NCBI RefSeq assembly: GCF_014925405.1
Contig: NZ_AQHJ01000027.1
Location: 124,001-188,000 of the forward strand
Direction of reading: 5' to 3'
Origin: Pseudoalteromonas ulvae UL12
Lineage (GTDB): Bacteria; Pseudomonadota; Gammaproteobacteria; Enterobacterales; Alteromonadaceae
DNA length: 64,000 nucleotides
In this document: positions 9,135 to 16,500 of the stretch, piece after piece
How the letters are laid out: each line of letters begins with the position of its first letter
Position numbering within the stretch: the first letter of the stretch is position 1
The notes under the pieces: generated by a model
What the model was told of the DNA's origin: nothing
The model's input: only the letters and a program-made list of their open reading frames with translations
Database searches by the model: none
Position numbers and translations under genes: made by a program

Positions 9135-9790
9135 GCCGAACTCCAATTTATCGCTATATTATCAGTGAGAGGGGTACATATTTAATACAAACGTATTAAT
9201 TATACATCGTTTTGTATGAAATAAATACAACCCAGTCTTTCTTAATTATTAATTATTTTTGAATCGCGACGATATTGAGTGATTTAAAGTAGAACGTACA
9301 TTTTACAACCAACTATTTTTGTTACATATAAAATGCACTCCCTAAATAAATATAGTGCTGAGAGAGTGACTCAGTTTATATCAGAGAGGTGCTTGAATTT
9401 TTTGCAACTTCAATACAATAAAGTAAAATTAATTTTAAAAAAACAAAGACTTATGTTTTTGCTTATTTTTGAGTAGCGATTTTATGTCTCCGGTAGTGTT
9501 ACTTTTCTGTACTACTAAATCACTACCTTGATAATGATCATGCTTAAACTCTATTTTGATTTACCCTACAAACCAAACTCTTTTGATAATCAAAAACTAC
9601 AAAGAAACATCCTCGACAAACTGAATTTATTCGAGTCATAGTGTGCGAGATTTATTGCCATAAACGAGCTGCATAAAGATTCTGCCATTGGCACAATGAA
9701 TAAACTGCATATTTATCTAACAACTGTTAATATCCATTCAACTAATTTGCAAAACACGCACTGCACAATAATAAAAAGATTGGTGACCAT
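9135..9790. other. 656-base intergenic region with regulatory-looking sites, no gene
   Basis: This very AT-rich gap separates the divergent giant-protein gene and the AGCS symporter gene. Besides the promoter near 9200 it holds GGTAGTG (9492-9498) and CACTACC (9521-9527), a 7-bp inverted repeat with a 22-base loop that itself contains an alternative ACTAC pairing partner. From 9530 a partial Fur-like sequence starts with GATAATGATCAT. Reading frames here are short and lack ribosome-binding sites. Confidence 0.5.
9182..9204 (-). promoter_or_regulatory. Putative promoter -10 with overlapping palindrome for the giant protein gene
   Basis: On the minus strand a perfect TATAAT lies at 9204-9199 with TG directly before it. 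Immediately downstream, over the expected start of transcription, is TTAATAC-AAAC-GTATTAA (9182-9199), a 7-bp inverted repeat overlapping the -10 by one base. A related ATACAAAA element lies just upstream. No convincing -35 hexamer is seen, so an activator or an extended -10 may be used. Confidence 0.4.
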
Positions 9791-11284
9791 ATGTCTAAAT
9801 TATTCCTGTTTCTACTTAGCTTTAGCCATTTTCAATCCCAAACAGTATCCATCGACAATACGATCAATCAAGCGCTTTCACCTATTGCAGATTTATTTAC
9901 TCGCATCATTTTCTATTCAGTTCCAATTGCAGACACCCCTGTTCCATTAATCGTTCTTTGGCTCATTGCCGCTGCTACTATATTTACTCTGTATTTTGGC
10001 TTTTTAAACTTCAAAGGAGTGGCTCATGCAATTAAGGTCATTCGAGGGGACTTTTCTGATCCTAATGATCCTGGCGAAGTGAGCCACTTTCAGGCATTAA
10101 CCACAGCTTTATCGGGGACAGTAGGTCTTGGCAACATTGCAGGTGTCGCAATTGCCGTTTCTATTGGCGGACCTGGGGCAACATTTTGGATGATTATCGC
10201 TGGGTTATTGGGCATGTCGACAAAATTCCTGGAATGTAGTTTAGGGGTCAAATACCGGACAATTGATTCCACAGGCCAGGTTTATGGTGGTCCAATGTTT
10301 TATCTTCGAGATGGTTTAGCACAGTTAGGTTTTCGCAAAACAGGTAAAGTATTAGCCTATTTTTTTGCTGTATGTTGCGTCATAGCCTCCCTGTGTGGCA
10401 GTAACATGTTGCAATCTAATCAAGCATTTATGCAATTTTCTGTTGCTATTGGGACTGAACCACACTTTTTTAGCGACAAAGGATGGTTATTTGGGTCAAT
10501 CCTCGCTTGTATTATTGGGTTTGTTATTATTGGTGGTATTAAAAGTATCGCCAAAGTCACCGAAAAAGTAGTGCCTCTTATGGCCGGTTTGTACCTTTGC
10601 GCTGCGCTGTTTATATTAATTTGGCACATTGAAAAAATACCGCATGCTATTTCACTTATCTTTCAGGGGGCGTTTGTGGCTGAAGGCGTGGCAGGTGGTA
10701 TTATTGGTGTCATTATCCAAGGTTTTAAGCGCGCGACGTTTTCTAGCGAAGCGGGTGTGGGTGCTGCGTCGATTGCCCATGCTACTGCCGCTACAAAAGA
10801 ACCAATCAGAGAAGGATACGTTGCGTTACTCGAGCCCTTTATAGATACCGTTGTTATTTGTACTATTACTGCTTTGGTGATTGTCATTACGGGTGCTTAC
10901 ACGTCCGTTGATGGGATTGATGGCGTTGCACTGACTTCTCGGGCTTTTGCCAGTGTTATTAGTTGGTTTCCGTATTTACTCAGTCTTGCGGTGCTGTTGT
11001 TTGCCATTTCGACCATGATTTCTTGGGCGTATTATGGCTCCATTGCTTGGGGGTTTATAGTGGGTCACAGTAAGTTCAAAGATATCAGTTATAAACTCAT
11101 ATTTTGTTTGTTTACCGCCGTCGGTGCCTCTGTCAGCTTAGAGTCTGTGATCGCCATCTCTGATTCAATGTTTTTCTCGATGGCCATCGCCAATATTATC
11201 GGTTTGTATCTACTGGCACCGCAAATAAAACAAGATTTACACCGTTATCAGCTACGTTATGTTCATACAGATAATCCACACTAA
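9791..11284 (+). CDS. AGCS family sodium:alanine/glycine symporter
   Basis: This multi-spanning inner-membrane carrier takes up alanine, glycine or similar small amino acids with sodium. The 497 residues have about eleven hydrophobic segments and AGCS hallmarks: FQALTTALSGTVGLGNIAGV near 99-118, GPGATFWM, GMSTKFLECSLGVKYR, YGGPMFYL, and FKRATFSSEAGVGAASIAHA near 312-331. The N-terminus MSKLFLFLLSFSHFQSQ reads like a cleavable or first hydrophobic segment. The ATG at 9791 follows a weak GGTGA site. It stands alone, with no enzyme gene beside it to indicate the substrate. Confidence 0.9.
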   Translation: MSKLFLFLLSFSHFQSQTVSIDNTINQALSPIADLFTRIIFYSVPIADTPVPLIVLWLIAAATIFTLYFGFLNFKGVAHAIKVIRGDFSDPNDPGEVSHFQALTTALSGTVGLGNIAGVAIAVSIGGPGATFWMIIAGLLGMSTKFLECSLGVKYRTIDSTGQVYGGPMFYLRDGLAQLGFRKTGKVLAYFFAVCCVIASLCGSNMLQSNQAFMQFSVAIGTEPHFFSDKGWLFGSILACIIGFVIIGGIKSIAKVTEKVVPLMAGLYLCAALFILIWHIEKIPHAISLIFQGAFVAEGVAGGIIGVIIQGFKRATFSSEAGVGAASIAHATAATKEPIREGYVALLEPFIDTVVICTITALVIVITGAYTSVDGIDGVALTSRAFASVISWFPYLLSLAVLLFAISTMISWAYYGSIAWGFIVGHSKFKDISYKLIFCLFTAVGASVSLESVIAISDSMFFSMAIANIIGLYLLAPQIKQDLHRYQLRYVHTDNPH

Positions 11285-11329
11285 ATCAGGCTCAACCCGC
11301 TGTTGAGCACAACGCGAAAAAATGCCCAT

Positions 11330-11575
11330 TTACTTTAATCGTGTCACCCCATCAATTTCACCATATTCGATGGCTTTTAACATATCAACAACCGCCTGTT
11401 TATCCTGCTCAGTCAACGCTGATTCTTGTTCAAGTGGAATATTGCTGACTAATTGAAACGCTGACACTTCTTCCTCAAGGGCAGCTTGTTTTGCTTGGTG
11501 GCTTTTCAGCTTTTGCTGTAAATGTGAAATAAGCTCTGCTGCATTGTTGTCGGGTAATAATGGATGGTCTGACAC
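11330..11575 (-). CDS. Small coiled-coil protein of unknown function
   Basis: I do not recognise this 81-residue protein. Residues 12-40 are Gln/Lys/Glu-rich with heptad-like leucine spacing (LISHLQQKLKSHQAK), which suggests a coiled coil. There is no signal peptide or membrane segment. The GTG start has a well-spaced GAGG seven bases upstream, which is the main reason to accept it. It converges on the AGCS gene, ending 45 bases from that gene's stop. Confidence 0.6.
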   Translation of the reverse strand: MSDHPLLPDNNAAELISHLQQKLKSHQAKQAALEEEVSAFQLVSNIPLEQESALTEQDKQAVVDMLKAIEYGEIDGVTRLK

Positions 11576-11922
11576 AGGGTTTCCTCAATAACGCACTTAC
11601 TTGCCTTTATTGTTATGTAAATTGCCCCTGACAGCAACTATTCAATCAGTTAACTCCCTTTTAAACCTGAGTGTTGCTCTTGTACTCATCTTCATCTTAA
11701 CGGCAACATGCTCTGGGGATGATTTGACTGCCTTTACTCACACCATCAGCGAAGATTGCTCGGTATCGTGTTATTTAAAAGTAACGTTCAATATCATCTC
11801 TGCTTTTAACTTTTAACTTCTAGTGAGGGCTTGTCCCGTTAAAAACAAAAAGCCTTGAATGGCGTCATTCAAGGCTTTTTAACACTTAGGTATTCGCTAT
11901 AACGAATGCGATTTCGCGCAGA
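11576..11922. other. 347-base intergenic region, no supported gene
   Basis: The left part should carry the promoter of the 81-residue gene and the right part the terminator of the helicase gene. A plus-strand frame from a TTG near 11601 has no ribosome-binding site and I do not accept it. Confidence 0.5.
11847..11880 (-). terminator. Rho-independent terminator of the helicase gene
   Basis: AGCCTTGAAT (11851-11860) pairs perfectly with ATTCAAGGCT (11867-11876) around a 6-base loop. A4 on the left and T4 on the right extend the stem and give U tracts in both directions. It lies 43 bases past the helicase stop codon. Confidence 0.85.
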
Positions 11923-13173
11923 TTACCAAGAGTGCCATTCAACTTTCATTTCTTTACCAATAGCTTGACTAATACGTTCAATAATCGGTTCTTGCTCAGC
12001 ACTTACCAATGAGAAAATATGGCCATGAATATCTTTAGTTTTGACCTGCTCTGGTTTTTTGAAACCAAACCGTTCTGCGGTAATTTGCTGTGAAATCGAC
12101 TGCTTTACTTTTTTGTCTTCGTCTGACGTCTTATTAGTCGACAAACTGGTTGCCGTACGAGCAGTTCGTCCCGCGCGGTGAATATAATCATTTGCATTGA
12201 CTGGTAAATCGTAATTGATGACATAATACAACTGCGCAATATCAACCCCACGCGAGACAATATCGGTTGCAACTAAAAAAGTGACTTCATGATCTTTAAA
12301 TTGCTTTAAGATCTCTTGGCGCTGCTTTTGCGGGACTTCATTGTGGATCCCGACACTTTTGTGCCCTTTTTCATTAAGTAATGTGGTTAAAAACTCAACA
12401 TCTTTTTTAGTGCGCGCAAAGATTAATGCACGATCGAAGTTGACCATTTTGATAAGCGTAAGCAAATTTTCAGGTTTATGATCACGAAAACAGCGGTACA
12501 TAGTGTGGATAATTTTATCAAGTGCAGGCTGTACATCATCTGTCTTGATCACTTTGACATGATTTTGGTTCGCATCGCTGAATTTTTGTAATGCTTTAGA
12601 GTCTGTTGCCGAAAAGAGAATCACCTGACGCTTAGCTGGCAAAGCCGCCATAATGGCACGTAACTCATTGACAATCCCCATGCTCACTAAACGATCAGCT
12701 TCATCCATCACAAAATGTTGGATTTGATCTAACGAAAATGCTTTTAGTTTAATTAAGTCAACTAAGCGCTTTGGTGTGGCAACCACAATATCAGCGCCGC
12801 GTTTAAAACGATTTACTTGCGACGGAATACGCACACCACCAAATACACTGATAGTGCGCAGACCTAGTCCTTTACCATACTGGTTGATAGATTCTTCAAC
12901 TTGCTGAGCGAGCTCTCGAGTAGGCACTAAAAATAACGCACGAATAGGCCGAACTTGCTCGGCACTGTTATCTGTACGGCTAAGTTCTTGCAAAGTAGGC
13001 AACAAATATGCAGCAGTTTTTCCTGTGCCTGTTGGCGCAATAGCGTAAGTATCCGCACCTGAGAGCACGGCACCAATCGACTGTTCTTGAATATAAGTGG
13101 GTGTTTTATAACCTAATGCAGCCACATTAGCTTGAAGTGTATCGTTAAGGCCGAGTTTTGGAAAAATTGTCAT
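11923..13173 (-). CDS. DEAD-box RNA helicase, divergent small type
   Basis: This is an ATP-dependent RNA helicase core with almost no tail (416 residues). Motifs in order are the Q motif around YKTPTYIQEQS, motif I APTGTGKT (46-53, where AQTGTGKT is usual), Ia PTRELAQQ (84-91), TPKR in place of TPGR, II DEAD (157-160), III SAT (188-190), V ATDIVSRGVDI, and VI HRAGRTAR (332-339, where HRIGRTGR is usual). It belongs to superfamily 2 near RhlE/SrmB, but no E. coli orthologue can be named with confidence. A ribosome-assembly or RNA-decay role is family-level inference. It is probably transcribed alone, with its own terminator. Confidence 0.9.
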   Translation of the reverse strand: MTIFPKLGLNDTLQANVAALGYKTPTYIQEQSIGAVLSGADTYAIAPTGTGKTAAYLLPTLQELSRTDNSAEQVRPIRALFLVPTRELAQQVEESINQYGKGLGLRTISVFGGVRIPSQVNRFKRGADIVVATPKRLVDLIKLKAFSLDQIQHFVMDEADRLVSMGIVNELRAIMAALPAKRQVILFSATDSKALQKFSDANQNHVKVIKTDDVQPALDKIIHTMYRCFRDHKPENLLTLIKMVNFDRALIFARTKKDVEFLTTLLNEKGHKSVGIHNEVPQKQRQEILKQFKDHEVTFLVATDIVSRGVDIAQLYYVINYDLPVNANDYIHRAGRTARTATSLSTNKTSDEDKKVKQSISQQITAERFGFKKPEQVKTKDIHGHIFSLVSAEQEPIIERISQAIGKEMKVEWHSW

Positions 13174-13265
13174 GAGCGTACATCTATTGCGAATAATCCC
13201 CTATTATCTCTCAGCTTAACTATTTATACCAATTTAAATTTCCGCAAATAAGCTATTTAGCCATT

Positions 13266-13583
13266 TTAAATCATTGCCGTGCGTACGGCGCGGATCAACA
13301 CATTCATTGCAGCCTGAGCTGCTCGCTGGGCAGATGCTTTCCCTATCACCTGTAATGCCAATAATTCAGCCGCGATCGTTTCTTGTTCATCGATCAGTTC
13401 ATTTTGTAACTCTTGCTCTGTGAGTTCTCCTTCTAATCTGAGCTTTGCTAATTCAAACATCATCTCTTTGTGCTGGATTAACAACTGCTGCGCATATCCT
13501 GATGCTTCTTGCCAATCATCAGCAAGCGATGTTTGCATCGCAACAAGCATATCATTCATAACTTGATAGCTATCAAAACTCAT
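13266..13583 (-). CDS. Conserved-looking protein of unknown function
   Basis: I do not recognise this 105-residue cytoplasmic protein. It is almost wholly helical in appearance, acidic in the middle (EGELTEQELQNELIDEQET, residues 51-69), with an Ala-rich, basic C-terminus ending RAVRTAMI. There is no signal peptide. It starts 16 bases after the small lipoprotein gene stops, so the two are probably one transcript. Confidence 0.65.
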   Translation of the reverse strand: MSFDSYQVMNDMLVAMQTSLADDWQEASGYAQQLLIQHKEMMFELAKLRLEGELTEQELQNELIDEQETIAAELLALQVIGKASAQRAAQAAMNVLIRAVRTAMI

Positions 13584-13599
13584 TATTTATTCCTTTTAC

Positions 13600-14058
13600 T
13601 TATTCATCACTAGATTGATCTTGATACATATTTTTGGCTTCTTCGGCTACAACCATCGCAGTAAATAAGCGTGTCATGCGTGCACGATGATTGTTTGCTA
13701 ATACTGTTTTATAGCTATCTTTTTCTTGGTGAGCCTGCTTATATTTAAGCCATTTATCAAGGGTAATTTGTGCGATTGCTATTGACTCATCATTAAGAGA
13801 GCGAGTTTTATGCTGTAGCATTAAGCTTCGTAAATTCACTTCTATATCAATATATTCCGTTTTATAATTCTCATACGGACGGTGAGAGTGCGGACTCTCG
13901 ATAAGATGACCATAAAAACGATCCACTTGTTTGGCAACAACTAATGTTTCAACCACCAAGGCAGCATCATACTTAGCCACCCATTTGTATGCACACCCTT
14001 GCATCATTAGGCTCAAAACGAGCCCAAACAACAGTGCACAGCGCTGTTTTATTCGCAC
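13600..14058 (-). CDS. Small lipoprotein of unknown function
   Basis: The N-terminus is a clear lipoprotein signal: basic residues (RIKQR), a hydrophobic stretch, then LMMQGC, whose Cys should be lipidated. The rest (about 130 residues) is soluble and helix-rich with no domain I know. I place the start at the GTG at 14058, which has GAGG five bases upstream, rather than at a TTG five codons earlier. A plus-strand gene begins 272 bases away, divergently. Outer-membrane location is likely, because the residue after Cys is Ala rather than Asp. Confidence 0.7.
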   Translation of the reverse strand: MRIKQRCALLFGLVLSLMMQGCAYKWVAKYDAALVVETLVVAKQVDRFYGHLIESPHSHRPYENYKTEYIDIEVNLRSLMLQHKTRSLNDESIAIAQITLDKWLKYKQAHQEKDSYKTVLANNHRARMTRLFTAMVVAEEAKNMYQDQSSDE

Positions 14059-14330
14059 AACACCCTCTATCAATTTTAATACAATCAGTACTTAAGCTTG
14101 CCGTAAATAGAAATTAGAAACAAGAAGAAGCTAACTTTCTATTTAGCCATTTCCTTTCCTTCAACTTACTCGCTGAAGTGTTAACCCTATGACTTAGAAT
14201 GTACAATTACTGAAAGCTAACCACGCTTATATGATCCAAACCATGATAAAGGTTGTTTTAGAACTTTATCTCGTCAACAATCACTCGATAACAAACGCTC
14301 AGCAGCATCCATTTAAAAAAGGTTTCAGTT

Positions 14331-14993
14331 ATGACTGATAAAATAGCGATTGTACTTGGTGCAAGTGGTTTAGTGGGCTCTGCTTTAGTCGAGCAATTAA
14401 TTAGCCATGACAACTACAAAAAAATAGTCACGCTCACTCGTCGGCCCGTTGCTAACTCATCTGATAAAGTGACCAATCATGTCGTTGACTTTGATCAACT
14501 CAACAATTACACAGAGTTATTTCATGGTGATGTACTTTTTTCGTGTTTAGGCACCACGAAAAAAATTGCCGGTACTATCGCCGCACAACGAAAAGTGGAC
14601 TTAGAGTATCAGTTCAATGCGGCTAAGTTAGCCGCCAATCATGGCCTAACGCATTATGTGCTTGTTTCTTCAAGCGGCGCCAATGTAACTAGCCGTAGCG
14701 CTTACTTAAAAATGAAGGGCGAGCTTGAGCAACAGGTTCTGAATTTACCTTTTCAGCGGATCAGTATTTTGCAACCATCTTTATTACTCGGTAAACGCGC
14801 GAATGACTCGCGTTTTGCTGAATCGCTAGGCAGTTATTTTTTACCTTTTGTCTGTAAGTTGCCAGGATTGAGAAAATATCGACCAATAGCGGGTCATCAA
14901 GTCGCGAAAAAAATGCTATTCATAACCTCACAATCAGGCCCTAAAGTTGAATATTTCAAGCTAAGTGATTTGTTTGATACACCGAATAATTAA
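14331..14993 (+). CDS. NAD(P)-binding Rossmann-fold protein, atypical SDR (HTATIP2-like)
   Basis: The N-terminal VLGASGLVGSALVEQL carries the GxxGxxG dinucleotide-binding motif of extended or atypical short-chain dehydrogenases. CLGTTKK near residue 72 and LVSSSGANVTSRSAYLKMKGELE near 115-137 give the strand-4 serine and a Tyr-x3-Lys-like YLKMK, although the catalytic spacing is not that of classical SDRs. At 220 residues it fits the HTATIP2/oxidoreductase group. No partner genes suggest a substrate. An AAGG site lies eight bases before the ATG. Confidence 0.75.
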   Translation: MTDKIAIVLGASGLVGSALVEQLISHDNYKKIVTLTRRPVANSSDKVTNHVVDFDQLNNYTELFHGDVLFSCLGTTKKIAGTIAAQRKVDLEYQFNAAKLAANHGLTHYVLVSSSGANVTSRSAYLKMKGELEQQVLNLPFQRISILQPSLLLGKRANDSRFAESLGSYFLPFVCKLPGLRKYRPIAGHQVAKKMLFITSQSGPKVEYFKLSDLFDTPNN

Positions 14994-15325
14994 CTTACTT
15001 ACCTTAACTTCGGATAAGAAATTTTAAAAACGAAGGAACTAAAAGCTCGTTCCCAGATCCGAACATTCGAACATTCGAACATTCGAACATTCGAACAAGA
15101 GTGATTAAATCAAAAGTAATGAGCGTGAATAACTTAGTTGAAACCTACTGTGATGCCGATGATTTCTGTCAGAGACATATCAAACATTGGTAACGCATAC
15201 TGCCAGAAATCACAGAAAGCAATTTTATAGGGGTTATTTTATTTTTAGATTTAATTTCTATATGTTTTGCTGATTTATATGGCGGGCTAGCTTTAAACGT
15301 ATTTAGAAAAAATAAAGTAGGATTT
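14994..15325. other. 332-base intergenic region with an octamer repeat, no gene
   Basis: It holds GGAAC (15035-15039) facing GTTCC (15049-15053), then the octamer array at 15061, then GATTTCTG (15161-15168) facing CAGAAATC (15204-15211) with 35 bases between. A T-rich stretch on the minus strand next to 15310-15325 should end the 4.5S RNA transcript. No reading frame has supporting signals. Confidence 0.5.
15061..15096. repeat. Octanucleotide tandem repeat (GAACATTC, 4.5 copies)
   Basis: The unit GAACATTC is repeated four and a half times without error. Each junction makes a TTCGAA palindrome. It lies between two genes, 67 bases after the Rossmann-protein stop and beyond the 3' end of the 4.5S RNA gene. 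Copy number may vary between strains by slippage, but no start codon or obvious promoter spacer is touched. Confidence 0.9.
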
Positions 15326-15439
15326 GGGTGGCAGCCTTACCAGCCACATCCCGGCACACAAATCACACGCTGTGGCTGCTCCCTTCCGGGCCTGACCAAA
15401 TTCACCTGCTATTGTTGCGAGAGGACCAATAAGACCACC
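15326..15439 (-). ncRNA. ffs: 4.5S RNA of the signal recognition particle
   Basis: This RNA binds Ffh (SRP54) and the complex delivers nascent membrane proteins to FtsY. On the minus strand the conserved apical region reads GGTCAGGCCCGGAAGGGAGC, followed by AGCC and, on the return side, GTGTGCCGGGATGTGGCTGG. These match the symmetric and asymmetric loops that Ffh recognises in bacterial 4.5S RNA. The outer ends (GGTGGTCTT and AAGGCTGCCACCC) pair to close the rod. The length is about 114 nt, as in E. coli. Exact ends are set by comparison with E. coli and may differ by a few bases. Confidence 0.95.
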
Positions 15440-15467
15440 ATAGTGGGTCTTGTTAGACGCGGGGCAG

Positions 15468-15496
15468 ATTATCGCTATTTTATCTGCCCAGTACAA
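15468..15496 (-). promoter_or_regulatory. Promoter of the 4.5S RNA gene with GC-rich discriminator
   Basis: On the minus strand TTGTAC (15496-15491) and GATAAT (15473-15468) are separated by exactly 17 bases. Next comes CTGCCCCGCG, a GC-rich discriminator as found at growth-rate-controlled stable-RNA promoters. Transcription should begin about 22-28 bases before the mature 5' end, so a leader would need removal, as RNase P does for E. coli 4.5S RNA. An 8-bp inverted repeat brackets the -10. Confidence 0.75.
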
Positions 15497-15529
15497 GGAT
15501 AAATTGACAATTCACGTTCAACTGCACAG

Positions 15530-16417
15530 TTATCGCTCAACTTGTTGCTCTGGAGGCAATTCTTGCTTAATGAGTTTAAGTGCTGCTTTGAGTTTTTTCA
15601 GATTTCTTGGCCCCATCCGCAACAGCTGTTTTTGCGCGGCGGGAAGTTGTTCCCATTCTGAATAAGCAAACTTGTAAGTCACCGATTGGGCAATTAAGGG
15701 TACATTACCTGTGACAACCGGTGTTGCCAATATCAAATCAATCGCTTCTCGCATCGTCCCTGTGAATGATTTATCTGGATAACCTATTTCTTGATATGCC
15801 TCATCAAACAACACGCTATATTGTTGATAAAGTGCTACAGCTTGCTTTGGTGGGATCTGTACAAATAAATCCACATAAGGGTCGTAGCGTTGATAACTTT
15901 GCGGCGAAATTGTGAGGATATCCTCTTCAATCGCAGTAAAGGGCTCTAAAGGTTTAATAAATGGTGTATGTTTTTGTGCTAACTTGCCTTGTGCAAGGTT
16001 ATCGACAAAGACCACCACACGACGAACAATGTCATCATTGACAATCAAGTTCAGTAATTGCGGAGTATAAAATTCGGTGAGCACTTGTTTGATCTTAATG
16101 TCACTTTCATCTAGTGGCGGAATGATTATCGCAGGAACGTCGATCGAAACGTTAGGTTCAGCGGCCTGCGGAGCTTCCATTTTTGTGTATTCAGGTAAAG
16201 AATTCGATTCGTCTTTATTTTCTACGATCTGTTTTTCAGGGACTGGTGGCTCAATGATTGCCTCATTCGGGGCTACACTATGAGTTAATTGTGCCGCCTG
16301 TTGCTGCATGCTTAAATAAAGGTTAACACTTGCAAAAATCAGCACTGCTAAAACGGCAACTAAAGCTAAACTATAGAAGGTACGTTTTGTTGTTGTAGTC
16401 TGGTTAGTTTCTGACAT
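15530..16417 (-). CDS. DUF3014 domain protein, single-pass membrane
   Basis: The protein is anchored by one hydrophobic segment (LALVAVLAVLIFASVNLYL, residues 17-35) with a Pro/Glu-rich linker to about 95 and then a DUF3014 domain, recognisable from the VNDDIVRRVVVFVDNLAQG and SYQRYDPYVDL regions. The domain's function is unknown. I place the start at 16417, the second of two adjacent ATGs, because the GAG upstream is better spaced for it. The 4.5S RNA gene lies downstream on the same strand with its own promoter. Confidence 0.8.
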   Translation of the reverse strand: MSETNQTTTTKRTFYSLALVAVLAVLIFASVNLYLSMQQQAAQLTHSVAPNEAIIEPPVPEKQIVENKDESNSLPEYTKMEAPQAAEPNVSIDVPAIIIPPLDESDIKIKQVLTEFYTPQLLNLIVNDDIVRRVVVFVDNLAQGKLAQKHTPFIKPLEPFTAIEEDILTISPQSYQRYDPYVDLFVQIPPKQAVALYQQYSVLFDEAYQEIGYPDKSFTGTMREAIDLILATPVVTGNVPLIAQSVTYKFAYSEWEQLPAAQKQLLRMGPRNLKKLKAALKLIKQELPPEQQVER

Positions 16418-16500
16418 CATGTACTCACAAGAAAAGTAATTTCTTTTTAATTCAACATCTTCTAAATTAAAAACAATAAAAGAGATAGTCAACAATAACT

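Noticed and set aside
9696..9950. 84-residue plus-strand frame before the symporter
   Set aside because: It overlaps the symporter start in another frame and has no ribosome-binding site or recognisable sequence.
11601..11816. 71-residue plus-strand frame with a hydrophobic stretch
   Set aside because: It starts at TTG with no ribosome-binding site and sits in a promoter/terminator gap; composition looks like chance.
15061..15096. CRISPR array
   Set aside because: The repeats are 8 bases and directly contiguous with no spacers, and no cas genes are near.
15293..15496. 67-residue minus-strand frame
   Set aside because: It covers the 4.5S RNA gene and its promoter; the RNA match explains the sequence.
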